From Chryseobacterium sp. c4a (GTDB lineage Bacteria > Bacteroidota > Bacteroidia > Flavobacteriales > Weeksellaceae): DNA of 64,000 nucleotides. The notes under the pieces are model-generated. The model ran no database searches. It was not told the DNA's origin and was given only the letters and a program-made list of their open reading frames with translations. The translations under genes were made by a program, and so were the position numbers. The stretch covers positions 850,572 through 914,571 of the forward strand of contig NZ_WXVU01000001.1 of the NCBI RefSeq assembly GCF_009900745.1, given 5' to 3'. Shown one piece after another: positions 8,591 through 17,599 of the stretch (the stretch's first letter is position 1; every line of letters starts with the position of its first letter).

Positions 8591-11446
8591 ATGGAGAAAG
8601 GCGTTAAAACAATAAAATTTCAAGGCCCTCATTATCCAGGCATGACTGTGCCTGGAAAAAGAATTACCCTAAAAGCAGATCAATATGGTTTTTTTGAGGT
8701 AGATCAGTGGCTTCCGGGAACGACTGCTGAAGATAAAAAGAAACCCGTAGTTTGGATGAGCGAGAGTATGGACAGATTATCCATTCTTAGTAAAAAACAA
8801 TCGACATCCGGATTTAAATTTGTAATCGGGAAGAAATACTGTGGAAATTATTACTACTATATAGAAGCCAGCCTTTCAGGAAACAGAGATAAAAAACATA
8901 ACTCAGGACTCTATGTAAAAGGATGGTGTGAACCTAAAATTGTAAACAGTAGATGGTGCATGAAGGAAGGAGGTGATGATGTAAGAAAGACGTATGTTTT
9001 TTCTTATGGCCATATTATCTATCTTCATTTAGATACAGAAGGGCTTAATGGTGATAATGTAACTGTAGAAGTTTATAAAGTAGTAGAAGGAGGAAGAGGC
9101 CTTAATGACGATAAACTGATTACAAATTATAATGCAAAAGTAATAGATGGTCAGATCAACCTCAAAATGGGAAATACCTATCAGTGGTATGGTAAAATCG
9201 GCAGACCTAAAGACAAAGAAGAATTTTATGTAAAAGTAAAAACGGCTTCAGGGCTCGAAGTAACCGATGGTAAAGATAAAGTTCATGCTCGTTTTCTGAG
9301 GATTCAAAATAGAGTAGTAAGTAAAGCTGTAGAAAGTTCGGTTAATAATACCCCAACGAAAGTAGGTTTACCCGATAAAAATCAAAAGAATACCCACTCC
9401 TGCAGATTCCAGGAAATCAGTGTAGATGATAATGGAGACCATTTTGTAGTCTTTAAAGAAGGAAGTACCAAATTCAAAAAAGTAACTTCCGAAACCCAGT
9501 TGGTAACCAGAAGAATACATTTTGCTTTTGATAAATCAGAGATACGCCCGGAAGAAAGAGCATTTCTACAGACCCTGCTTGATTTTCTACTGTATAACCA
9601 ACACTTGGATATGACCCTTTCCGGGCATGCCGATGATAGAGGAACGCTGGATTACAATCAGGCACTTTCAGAAAGAAGAGCCCAAGCCGTAAAAGATTTT
9701 TTTGTGAATGGAGGACTTATCAAAAACCGAATTAAAACAAGAGGTTATGGTGAGGTAAACCCTGCTGTAATGGGTAAAACAGAAGAAGCCTATAAAAAGA
9801 ACCGCAGAGTAGAAATTGATTTCAGTTATCTGGAATACAATCAGGAAGCATTGATCTATGAGACCATTGCCCCGGATGCCAAGAAAGCGAAGGAAATTAC
9901 AGTGAATGTAAGAGAACGTATAGATAAAGGATGTTTCAGAAAAGAAAAGCATGACAAAAATATTATCTATATCAATGAAACCGGAGGTAAAGATCTAATT
10001 CCTAAGAAAGGAGATAAAGTTAAACAATCCGTATTTTCACAACAGTCTGCGTTTCCTAAAAACTATGCATTAATGCTGTTGAAATATCTCAATCCGTTTT
10101 CTACGATTGATTATAAATTCGCATTTTATATCAATAGCTGTGCTTATTACGCCAGTAAGAAAAATGCAACACTTGAAGTAAGAGTATATCCGGATATTAT
10201 CTGGATCGGTCATTTCCAGTATAATGGGGATGAGAAAGTAATGCCTTACTATTTTCATCAAAAAAACTTTGACCTGGAACAAGGAATTACCGATGTTCTA
10301 AATGAATTGAAGAGTACTATTTTCTATAAAATATTCAGACTGTTCCCAGCCAACTTTATTGTGGAGCAGACCCTTCTGAAATATATTGAAAGCCAGGCGA
10401 AAAGTTATTTCTACGGAATTCATACCATCCACAACCGTACTATAGAAAAAGCCGGTCAAGAGCTTTCTTTAGTAGGAACTCAGACAAACATTATCAAGCA
10501 GACGGATTATACAAGATTTGCTGCGGCAGCCGTTATTTATGGTTTTGTAGTTATAGGAATTCTTGTCGAACTTTTGATGATCTACCTCACAAGAGGTCGA
10601 AATATTGCTACCAAGCTTCAGAAATTTGCTAAAATGGCAAGAAGAGCAGAGTCAGTTCTGAAAAGAATGGATGATGCAGGAGTAGAGCTTATTCCACCGG
10701 CAATAGCAATAAATGCAGGAATGTATTATCAGAAACAGAAAGACGGTAAGGTGGGGGTAGTATACAAAGCTAATTTAAAAGCAGATCCTTTAATTGCGTT
10801 GAATTTCAAAAAAGAGTTTGACCTGTTGAAGCTAATAACTAAGACGATAGAGGATATAAAAGGGGCAATGTATCCGAAAGATAAGGTAGCTAAGAAAAAA
10901 TTAGACTTAAATAAAGAGAATAATAACAACATTGCAGAATATTTCAAAAATAAAGGAGTACCTGAGATCAAAGGCATTATAGAGATCAAAGGCGATATAA
11001 TGTTTGAGCATAATGTGAAATATAGCCTTCTTACCAATACATACTCCATAATTGATAAGCTAAAGAATGGTATTTTTACAGCAAAAGATGAAGTTCTGCT
11101 TAAAGATCAGATAAAATTTACAGCAACGGTATTAGGATCATACAAATATGAGTTTGAATTTGATCCATTACAGACCTCAATACAAGGAAAGCTCAATATA
11201 ACAATTCAAGGTTCATGCGGATCCCGATTGAGATATGGAGTAGATAATAAAGGGGGAAAAGGCCTCTTTGTTAAAAAAACATTATATTGTTCTGGTATTG
11301 AAGGAACGTATCTGGGAGAGCTCAAGATTAAAAATAGATTTACTGATATTTTTGATACATCTACTAATAAAGGAAAGCCGGTGCCGTTTACATTAATAGA
11401 ACCTTTTGAAATGCCAATGTATGAGATTCAATTATTTAAACCTTAA
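8591..11446 (+). CDS. 951-aa OmpA-domain protein, candidate novel T6SS effector
   Basis: The layout is unusual. Residues 1-230 contain a repetitive beta-rich region (YPGMTVPGKRITLKADQYG, CEPKIVNSRWCMKEG). Residues about 307-412 are an OmpA_C-like peptidoglycan-binding domain (FAFDKSEIRPEE, GHADDRG, SERRAQAV, NRRVEIDF). A central region follows, then one strong transmembrane segment at about 643-666. The remaining C-terminus of about 280 residues has no recognised family (motifs GSCGSRLRYGVDNKGG and CSGIEGTYLGELKIKNR). There is no N-terminal signal peptide. It directly follows the PAAR-like gene and precedes two lipoproteins. I infer a PAAR-associated effector that anchors to peptidoglycan or membrane in the target; a structural T6SS role is the alternative. 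Confidence 0.65.
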   Translation: MEKGVKTIKFQGPHYPGMTVPGKRITLKADQYGFFEVDQWLPGTTAEDKKKPVVWMSESMDRLSILSKKQSTSGFKFVIGKKYCGNYYYYIEASLSGNRDKKHNSGLYVKGWCEPKIVNSRWCMKEGGDDVRKTYVFSYGHIIYLHLDTEGLNGDNVTVEVYKVVEGGRGLNDDKLITNYNAKVIDGQINLKMGNTYQWYGKIGRPKDKEEFYVKVKTASGLEVTDGKDKVHARFLRIQNRVVSKAVESSVNNTPTKVGLPDKNQKNTHSCRFQEISVDDNGDHFVVFKEGSTKFKKVTSETQLVTRRIHFAFDKSEIRPEERAFLQTLLDFLLYNQHLDMTLSGHADDRGTLDYNQALSERRAQAVKDFFVNGGLIKNRIKTRGYGEVNPAVMGKTEEAYKKNRRVEIDFSYLEYNQEALIYETIAPDAKKAKEITVNVRERIDKGCFRKEKHDKNIIYINETGGKDLIPKKGDKVKQSVFSQQSAFPKNYALMLLKYLNPFSTIDYKFAFYINSCAYYASKKNATLEVRVYPDIIWIGHFQYNGDEKVMPYYFHQKNFDLEQGITDVLNELKSTIFYKIFRLFPANFIVEQTLLKYIESQAKSYFYGIHTIHNRTIEKAGQELSLVGTQTNIIKQTDYTRFAAAAVIYGFVVIGILVELLMIYLTRGRNIATKLQKFAKMARRAESVLKRMDDAGVELIPPAIAINAGMYYQKQKDGKVGVVYKANLKADPLIALNFKKEFDLLKLITKTIEDIKGAMYPKDKVAKKKLDLNKENNNNIAEYFKNKGVPEIKGIIEIKGDIMFEHNVKYSLLTNTYSIIDKLKNGIFTAKDEVLLKDQIKFTATVLGSYKYEFEFDPLQTSIQGKLNITIQGSCGSRLRYGVDNKGGKGLFVKKTLYCSGIEGTYLGELKIKNRFTDIFDTSTNKGKPVPFTLIEPFEMPMYEIQLFKP

Positions 11447-11451
11447 ATAAA

Positions 11452-12426
11452 ATGAAAAGAATTATCCCAATACTTTTAACATTAATCAGTTTACAAAGCT
11501 GTTCACAAGAAAAAAATAAGACTATGCAAAATTCCAATATTACAGCAGATAATATTGTCACAGAAATATCAAAGCAGGTAAAGAATTATCCTATAGAACC
11601 TAATTATGGCTTCAGATATGAGAATAATCAATGTTATTTTGAAGTATTTATTAATGACTTTCCCGCTTTTAAACAATTTAAAAAGCCAACAAGTTCTGCA
11701 TTTGAGATAAACCTTTTTATTTTTAAAAATGGTACTCAAAAAATAACCTACAAATTATACCCGGTCAATTCAGCAGCTTTATCTGAAGAGACTTCTTTAA
11801 CGTTGAATCTGGAATCTTTTGATATGAAAAATGAAAGCCAGGGAGATGTTGTAGTACAAGAATTTAAAACCCCTTCCACAGAAGTAAAAATAGCTGATAA
11901 TTATTCTAATCAAAAATTTGTAGGTGCAGGGAAAAATTATTACGAAGGAAGTTTTGATGTCAAAGTAAATGTTCCATATCAATTACATTCAGTCTTTGAG
12001 AACGCACAGGATCTCCAAAAGATGGATAAAAAAGAGTTGGAAGCTAAATTACTGAAGAAATATAAAGAGATCTGGAGTATTTATCAGAACAAAGAGCTCG
12101 ATAATATTGCAAAGCTTGAGTATGATAGCTTCAAAGACTTGTTTGTCTCCGGATACAGTAACAAAAATGAAATTGAAAATAATTGGAAAGAGCTTAATCA
12201 GGCATATACATCTTCTACTTTCAAGATGCAGCCTATAGAAAAATATAAGCTACAGTTTTTTGCAGGTGGTAAATTGGCGGCATTAATGCTTGATACAACA
12301 GACAATCAATTAAGAGGAAACACAGCCTTATGGGCAAAAGTTGATTATGATGGAGGCATGAGAGGAATGTTTATTAACCGATATTTTTACATCCCACAAG
12401 GAGAAAAAGAATTTAAAGTTTACTAA
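11452..12426 (+). CDS. Lipoprotein, candidate immunity protein for the 951-aa protein
   Basis: A 324-residue lipoprotein with lipobox LQSCSQEK (cysteine near residue 17). The body carries no recognised domain; residues about 185-240 are helical and charged (MDKKELEAKLLKKYKEIW). It begins 5 bp after the stop of the candidate effector. Outer-envelope lipoproteins in that position are frequently immunity proteins, but nothing in the sequence proves it here. The residues after the cysteine are not acidic, which favours periplasmic facing. Confidence 0.6.
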   Translation: MKRIIPILLTLISLQSCSQEKNKTMQNSNITADNIVTEISKQVKNYPIEPNYGFRYENNQCYFEVFINDFPAFKQFKKPTSSAFEINLFIFKNGTQKITYKLYPVNSAALSEETSLTLNLESFDMKNESQGDVVVQEFKTPSTEVKIADNYSNQKFVGAGKNYYEGSFDVKVNVPYQLHSVFENAQDLQKMDKKELEAKLLKKYKEIWSIYQNKELDNIAKLEYDSFKDLFVSGYSNKNEIENNWKELNQAYTSSTFKMQPIEKYKLQFFAGGKLAALMLDTTDNQLRGNTALWAKVDYDGGMRGMFINRYFYIPQGEKEFKVY

Positions 12427-12440
12427 GTGAGGCCTTTGAT

Positions 12441-12926
12441 ATGATAAAGAATATAGCATTAATAGGAGCCTGGTCTATATTGCTTTTCTCCTGTTCTCAA
12501 AATCAGAAAAAAGAAACAAAAGCAAATGACGAACTGAGAACTGTAATTGCAAAATATAAACCTACTGGAGATACTCTGAAGTATGTTAATTCATTTCTTA
12601 AAAAACTGGATGATAAAAATACAGAAGTCGGCATCTTCATCAATAGATATGAATATCAGATAGAAGATTCATGCTTTAAAACCCAAAAAAAACTTTGGGA
12701 TTCTTTGAGTTTTCATCAAAATGAAACAGCGCAAGAAACCTTTGATAGCCTCATTATTACTCCTCAAATAAAAAAGTACAGAGAACATTTCGCTATCACC
12801 TTTGATGAATATGCTATAGCCAGAGAATTTTTAGTGTCCCGCAACAGCACTGTGAAATACCTCAATAAAAAATACAAATTAGGACTGTGGGATCCCACCT
12901 TAGATCCTGTCAAAAAAGATCAATAA
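12441..12926 (+). CDS. Small lipoprotein at the end of the T6SS island
   Basis: A 161-residue protein with signal MIKNIALIGAWSILLFSC and then a hydrophilic, mostly helical, charged body (DSCFKTQKKLWDSL). It starts 14 bp after the previous gene and ends before a strong terminator, closing the operon. No family was recognised. It could be a second immunity protein or an accessory lipoprotein. Confidence 0.6.
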   Translation: MIKNIALIGAWSILLFSCSQNQKKETKANDELRTVIAKYKPTGDTLKYVNSFLKKLDDKNTEVGIFINRYEYQIEDSCFKTQKKLWDSLSFHQNETAQETFDSLIITPQIKKYREHFAITFDEYAIAREFLVSRNSTVKYLNKKYKLGLWDPTLDPVKKDQ

Positions 12927-12949
12927 AAATTATTTGAATAATAAAAAAC

Positions 12950-12980
12950 AAAGGCCGATCTCACAAGAGACCGGCCTTTT
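12950..12980. terminator. Bidirectional terminator between convergent genes
   Basis: A 13-bp inverted repeat with one mismatch (12950-12962 and 12967-12979, loop ACAA) is flanked by A and T tracts on both sides. It closes the T6SS operon on the plus strand and the endonuclease gene on the minus strand. Confidence 0.85.
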
Positions 12981-12998
12981 ATAATAAATATACTTGAA

Positions 12999-14789
12999 TT
13001 ATTTTACCAAAAACTGCATAGAAGCACCATCTAGTTTTAATATATAAACACCTTGGTTAAGCGCTCCGATTCTGATCACGTTTCCGTTTTTAAAAGGTCT
13101 GTCAATGCTCTGAAGAACCTTTCCTTGTAGCGTGTAGATTTCAGCTTTTTTTACATTCTGAACATCACCTTTTACTGTAAGTTCCTGGTTGGTTACAGGG
13201 TTAGGTGTGATTCTAAAGCTTGGCGCGATACTCTCTGGAGCGATGCTTTGAGCTTGTCTGGCAGAAGAACCTGAATAGCATGTCCATTTAAGATCATCAA
13301 TAGCCACTCTGTTACTCGCAGAATTGTTTACAAGGCTTACCGTTACATTTCCGGAAACATTAATATTATTAATGGTTGTTGTTGTAGCAGTAGTATTGTA
13401 AGGAACTGTTCCTACTGTTGTTCCATTTACTTTTACATCAAGAACTCCGTTTGTTCCCGAAAATTTTAACTGGGTTGTCACCGTTAGAGAACCAATACCA
13501 TTTGTAGAGCTTCCGGAAGTTAATGATCCACTTCTTACCGTAATAGCTTTATTATTGATTGTCTGGTCAGTTCTTGAATCTGTAGCAGTCCATGAAATAC
13601 CACCATTGCTCCAGGTTTGGGTTACATAGCTAGAACTTCCAGCAGGAATGCTTTCAAAATTTTCATTGATACATTCTGTAGATGGAGTAGTAGTTCCTGT
13701 ATTGGTTGTTCCTGAAACTGTAGAACTGTTGGATGAAGAATTTCCTGCAGCATCTTTAGCTACTACATAAAAACTGTAAGTTGTTGATGGATTTAGTCCT
13801 GAAATAGTCGCTGTAGTTGAATTTACTGTCGTTTTCAGACTTCCGTTCATATAAACATTATAAGCAGTTACTCCTACATTATCGGTAGAAGCATTCCATG
13901 TAAGAGAAATACTGTTCGATGTTTTGGTAGAAACGGCTAGTCCTGAGGCTGTTGTCGGAGCCTGGGTGTCTGCTGTAGGCTGTTGAGAACCCCAAATAAG
14001 ATTCACATAGCTAGGATTATCAATAAAAGGGTTTCTGTTACCCTGATAAGCGTAAGAAGCATTATTTCTTTTGATCTCAGCCTGAGAAACCGGATCCTGA
14101 TTATGCCATGCTAAAAGAACATTCAGCTCCCAAGTCTGAAGTCCTGGAAATGTAGAACTTCCCAACATATCTCCGGAAGAAAAAGAAGAAAGCTTACTCT
14201 GATAACGCGTTACGAAATAAAAGATCATACGGGCTACATCCCCTTTGAACTCATCAATGGGTTCAAAAACGGTACCCGAATATCCTGAAGATGCAGAATT
14301 ACCAAGCTTTGAGCCATTTTGGGAAGTAAAAGTAGCTGAGCCTACCTTTCCGAAAGGATAGTTGCTTCTCATTCCGTTCACCTTTCCATCCGTAGCACGA
14401 ATGAAATGAATATCAGCTACCATAGGCGAAGCTTTGTTAAACAAACTCTGAGGAACAATATGTTCTCTGTTATAGCAGTTTCCTTCCGTGGAATAAGTTC
14501 CGCATTGTTTTGTACCTGGAGTGTATTTATAAGGATCAGCACCTGTAGGTTTTTCTGAATAAATATCTAGAATAGAACCATCATTTTCGTAGTCTTTATC
14601 AATATCAGTTGTTTTATAGGCAGTCCATAATCCGTTGTACCCTTTGTCCTGATGCCCACTGGTAATAATGCTGCTTAATGCTGTTTTTAGCGCTGCACCA
14701 CTCAATCCGTTGGCAGAGTTGTAGTATCCGGCAGGAGCTTGAGCATAGGTAAGTCCCGAGAATACAGTGAATAAGATAATTTTTTTCAT
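12999..14789 (-). CDS. Secreted endonuclease I with FN3 and T9SS sorting domain
   Basis: The start at 14789 gives 596 residues beginning with signal MKKIILFTVFSGLTYAQ; an upstream in-frame start would put 30 unlikely residues before it. Residues about 20-270 are the endonuclease I (EndA/Bsn) family, with NCYNREHIVPQS around His110. A fibronectin type III module spans about 280-365 (SISLTWNASTDNVG, GLNPSTTYSFYV), followed by a jelly-roll-like segment. The last 70 residues are a type A T9SS C-terminal domain (ITPNPVTNQELTV, IYTLQGKVLQ, GVYILKL). It is therefore an extracellular DNase exported by the gliding/T9SS machinery, probably for nutrient or biofilm DNA. Confidence 0.92.
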   Translation of the reverse strand: MKKIILFTVFSGLTYAQAPAGYYNSANGLSGAALKTALSSIITSGHQDKGYNGLWTAYKTTDIDKDYENDGSILDIYSEKPTGADPYKYTPGTKQCGTYSTEGNCYNREHIVPQSLFNKASPMVADIHFIRATDGKVNGMRSNYPFGKVGSATFTSQNGSKLGNSASSGYSGTVFEPIDEFKGDVARMIFYFVTRYQSKLSSFSSGDMLGSSTFPGLQTWELNVLLAWHNQDPVSQAEIKRNNASYAYQGNRNPFIDNPSYVNLIWGSQQPTADTQAPTTASGLAVSTKTSNSISLTWNASTDNVGVTAYNVYMNGSLKTTVNSTTATISGLNPSTTYSFYVVAKDAAGNSSSNSSTVSGTTNTGTTTPSTECINENFESIPAGSSSYVTQTWSNGGISWTATDSRTDQTINNKAITVRSGSLTSGSSTNGIGSLTVTTQLKFSGTNGVLDVKVNGTTVGTVPYNTTATTTTINNINVSGNVTVSLVNNSASNRVAIDDLKWTCYSGSSARQAQSIAPESIAPSFRITPNPVTNQELTVKGDVQNVKKAEIYTLQGKVLQSIDRPFKNGNVIRIGALNQGVYILKLDGASMQFLVK

Positions 14790-15042
14790 ATTAATAAAAT
14801 TTCCAACAAGATTACTACATTTTTGTGAAAAAAAAATTACATTATTATTAATTTTGAATGTACAGCATTTAGCTTTCACGAAAATGTGATAAACGATAAT
14901 TGATGGACGATCACCGATGAATAATAATAAGTACAGCGGATAAAATTATTTTATATTCGTTGATTGTGAACTTACAATCTATACTCCGAATTTCAGAGAT
15001 CATATTTCGAAATCTGTACCCCTGATCTCCTTATAAAAACAA

Positions 15043-15066
15043 AAAAGCCGGCACAAAAGTACCGGC
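15043..15066 (-). terminator. Terminator of the DUF4136 lipoprotein gene
   Basis: Read on the minus strand, a GCCGG/CCGGC-based hairpin (15047-15066, about 8-nt loop, with flanking pairs) is followed by a run of six T. It lies just downstream of the lipoprotein stop at 15090. Confidence 0.75.
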
Positions 15067-15089
15067 ATATATAATAATAGCTAAAAATC

Positions 15090-15617
15090 TTATTTTCTTT
15101 GTGGCGGATAATTTTTCATAATCTCGGCCATGATTTCAGGAATCTGTCTTTGTTTAGATCTTGGAGAATCTACAGAAATCCCACTTCCGATACCTTGCCA
15201 TACCAACTTATTGCTTTTTGAATCAATAAGGTCAACGATAAGGGCACCTTCATTATAATTGCTTGTATAGGTTCTGCTCATTCCAACTCCCCATCCGAAA
15301 GGGCCGCCCCATCCCCACATTCCGTAAGGAGAAGAAGTATTTACATCCGTAATTTTTTTATGGTTTGCTTTTACGTTGACAATAAGATCAGGATTCTCTC
15401 CGGACTGAAGTCCTTTACTTTGAAGTTGTCTTGAAAGTTCGTTCAGAACTCTGTCTTTATCAATATCATTCAATTTTAGATCATCAATTCTTATTTTGTA
15501 AGTTTTGTAAGAATTGAAATTGGCGGTGTCAGCGTAGTCTGAACGTACCTGAAACGGGCTACAAGAAGTTAAACCTAATGTAGCAGATGCCAACAAAATA
15601 AAAATATATTTTTTCAT
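15090..15617 (-). CDS. DUF4136 lipoprotein
   Basis: The start at 15617 gives 175 residues with lipoprotein signal MKKYIFILLASATLGLTSC; the longer frame only adds shadow residues that overlap the upstream gene. The DUF4136 pattern is clear: 'VRSDYADTANFNSYKTYKI', a 'VLNELSRQLQSKGL' helix, 'PDLIVNVKA', a glycine/tryptophan-rich middle (GMWGWGGPFGWG) and 'GALIVDLIDSKSNKLVWQG'. It is an envelope lipoprotein of unknown function. It follows the DUF5522 gene by one base and is likely co-transcribed with it. Confidence 0.88.
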   Translation of the reverse strand: MKKYIFILLASATLGLTSCSPFQVRSDYADTANFNSYKTYKIRIDDLKLNDIDKDRVLNELSRQLQSKGLQSGENPDLIVNVKANHKKITDVNTSSPYGMWGWGGPFGWGVGMSRTYTSNYNEGALIVDLIDSKSNKLVWQGIGSGISVDSPRSKQRQIPEIMAEIMKNYPPQRK

Positions 15618-15618
15618 T

Positions 15619-15804
<186 letters not shown>

Positions 15805-15841
15805 TTAAATGCAAGTCAAAAAACTTTTTATATTTGTTAGT

Positions 15842-16168
15842 ATGATAATTGTATGCCAAAAGCCATTAAAAAAATTAAAAATTAACGGCATTGCTCTTTT
15901 TCCCTTTATCTTCATTAGGAAACCCGAAGATAAGGAAAATAATACACTTATTAATCATGAAAAAATCCACCTACGACAACAGCTGGAGATGCTGGTCATC
16001 TTTTTCTACATTTTCTATGTTATTGAATATTACTACTGGTTTTTCAAACTGAAAGACGGCTATAAAGCCTATATGAGAATCTCATTTGAAAGAGAAGCCT
16101 ACGCCAATGAAAGTAATCTGAACTATTTGCGTAAGAGAAAATTCTGGAACTTTAGAAGGTATTTGTAG
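15842..16168 (+). CDS. Conserved HEKIHLRQQ membrane protein
   Basis: The ATG at 15842 is preferred: a TATATTTG element ends at 15836, and the earlier start at 15809 would fall inside the divergent promoter. The 108-residue product carries INHEKIHLRQQLEML (an HExxH-like signature), then a hydrophobic segment (VIFFYIFYVIEYYYW) and SFEREAYANE, with a second Glu-rich motif. HExxH followed by a distant EAYANE suggests a zinc-peptidase-like fold. Similar short proteins are common in Bacteroidota but are uncharacterised. The 7-bp repeat array starts 2 bp after its stop. Confidence 0.7.
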   Translation: MIIVCQKPLKKLKINGIALFPFIFIRKPEDKENNTLINHEKIHLRQQLEMLVIFFYIFYVIEYYYWFFKLKDGYKAYMRISFEREAYANESNLNYLRKRKFWNFRRYL

Positions 16169-16170
16169 AA

Positions 16171-16376
16171 GATAAAAGATAAAAGATAAAAGATAAAAGA
16201 TAAAAGATAAAAGATAAAAGATAAAAGATAAAAGATAAAAGATAAAAGATAAAAGATAAAAGATAAAAGATAAAAGATAAAAGATAAAAGATAAAAGATA
16301 AAAGATAAAAGATAAAAGATAAAAGATAAAAGATAAAAGATAAAAGATAAAAGATAAAAGATAAAAGATAAAAGAT
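16171..16376. repeat. Heptanucleotide tandem repeat, 29 copies of GATAAAA
   Basis: A perfect 7-bp unit GATAAAA is repeated 29 times plus three bases with no visible variant. It begins just after the stop of the 15842 gene and ends at a GATC junction. Because 7 is not a multiple of 3, its minus strand is open in all frames and yields spurious FYLLSFI-repeat reading frames. Length change by slippage would alter the spacing between the flanking genes but not any protein. Confidence 0.97.
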
Positions 16377-16384
16377 CTTGTCGT

Positions 16385-16493
16385 TAAACAACTTTTATCT
16401 GTGTACATATGCATGAGGATATCAATATCAATAGGGGCGGGCTTTAGCCCGTCTAATAAATAAAATAAAAATTCATTCGGCTTTAGCCAAAAC
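16385..16493. repeat. Interspersed palindromic element, copy 1
   Basis: This copy runs from AAACAACTTTTA through TATGCAT and ATATCAATATCA to GGGGCGGGCTTTAGCCCG, followed by an A-rich spacer and a second smaller palindrome, CGGCTTTAGCC. The same ordered blocks recur at 26706-26816. The main palindrome (16438-16451) can form a 6-bp stem. It has the form of a REP/BIME-like dispersed element; no transposase is adjacent. Confidence 0.75.
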
Positions 16494-16675
16494 CTCCAAT
16501 TTAAACTCACATATCACCTATAATTTCACAAATCACACCAATCACATTAAGCAACATTATGAATGCAATCATCTGTGAAAATCTGTGTCATCTGTGGTTA
16601 AACAACCTCCAAAAAAAATTATTAATCTTTTCCTATTTTTGCACTCATAAACCATGAGTATTTCCAAACACTAAA
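16494..16675. other. Non-coding stretch with ATCTGTG-type repeats and a candidate -7 element
   Basis: No gene was found here. Positions 16571-16598 contain three near-direct copies of TCTGTG spaced about 10 bp apart, an intergenic phrase I associate with Bacteroidota but cannot verify here. A TATTTTTG box at 16634-16641 fits the -7 consensus of a promoter for the 16676 gene, but no clear TTTG is seen at the right distance upstream. Confidence 0.45.
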
Positions 16676-17584
16676 ATGCTATTACAATTCCCTACAGAAC
16701 CTATTCCTATCCAGGAAATCCAGATTCATAAAAACATAAAACTTTTCATTAAAAGAGAAGATCTTATTCATCCTCAGATTTCAGGTAATAAATACTGGAA
16801 ACTGTTTTATAATATCAATCATTATCTGGATAATAATCCGGAAAAACCTTATATCATTACGTTTGGAGGTGCTTTTTCTAATCATATTGCAGCCGTTTCT
16901 GCCGTAGGAAATCTTGCGGACATTCCCACATTAGGAATTATAAGAGGAGAAGAGTTGCAGCATAAATGGCGCGATAATCCTACTTTATTGTTTGCTAAAA
17001 GAAATGGGATGAACCTGAAATTTGTCACCCGTGAAGAATATCGTCACAAAGAAAAACTGACAGAATTCCTGCAGCAGGAGTTTCCTGAAGCCTTGGTAGT
17101 TCCGGAAGGAGGAACGAATGAAGAGGCTGTAGAAGGAGTGAAAATGATGCTCAATGAGCAAACAAAAGATTTTGACTATCTTTGCACCGCAGTTGGAACT
17201 GGAGGAACCATTGCCGGAATTTCAAAATTCTGTGAAGATAATCAGAAAGTTATAGGATTTAAGGTCGTTGATGATGCTTCACTTGAAAATAAAATATTTG
17301 AATTAACTTTGAAACAGAATTTTAATCTAATAGATTCATGTTTTGGAGGTTATGGTAAAATAAGTGATGAGAATATCCGTTTTATCAATGATTTCAAAGA
17401 GAAATACGAGATACCTCTGGAACCGATTTATACAGGAAAGATGATGCAGAAAGTTTTTGAACTGATTGAAGAAGGCTACTTTCCTGAGAACAGCAGAATA
17501 TTGTGCTTTCATACTGGTGGATTACAGGGGATTGAGGGAGCTAATCTGCTTTTGGAAAAACAGAATAGAAATTTAATTATATAA
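16676..17584 (+). CDS. PLP enzyme of the ACC deaminase / D-cysteine desulfhydrase family
   Basis: A 302-residue fold type II PLP enzyme. PLP-binding Lys39 lies in SGNKYWKL, with FGGAFSNHIAA downstream (the SNH motif of this family), a glycine loop GTGGTIAG, and FHTGGLQG near the C-terminus. It resembles 1-aminocyclopropane-1-carboxylate deaminase and D-cysteine desulfhydrase, which cannot be separated by eye. Many flavobacterial homologues are simply named 'pyridoxal-phosphate dependent enzyme'. It lies upstream of the glucosaminidase gene with 15 bp between stop and the preferred next start. Confidence 0.85.
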   Translation: MLLQFPTEPIPIQEIQIHKNIKLFIKREDLIHPQISGNKYWKLFYNINHYLDNNPEKPYIITFGGAFSNHIAAVSAVGNLADIPTLGIIRGEELQHKWRDNPTLLFAKRNGMNLKFVTREEYRHKEKLTEFLQQEFPEALVVPEGGTNEEAVEGVKMMLNEQTKDFDYLCTAVGTGGTIAGISKFCEDNQKVIGFKVVDDASLENKIFELTLKQNFNLIDSCFGGYGKISDENIRFINDFKEKYEIPLEPIYTGKMMQKVFELIEEGYFPENSRILCFHTGGLQGIEGANLLLEKQNRNLII

Positions 17585-17599
17585 GTAAAATTGAAAAAC

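Noticed and set aside
16171..16376. Possible CRISPR array
   Set aside because: The unit is 7 bp with no spacers and there are no cas genes nearby.
16082..16510. Minus-strand open frames of repeated FYLLSFI units
   Set aside because: They are produced by translating the GATAAAA array, whose 7-bp period keeps every frame open. There is no independent start or conserved flank.
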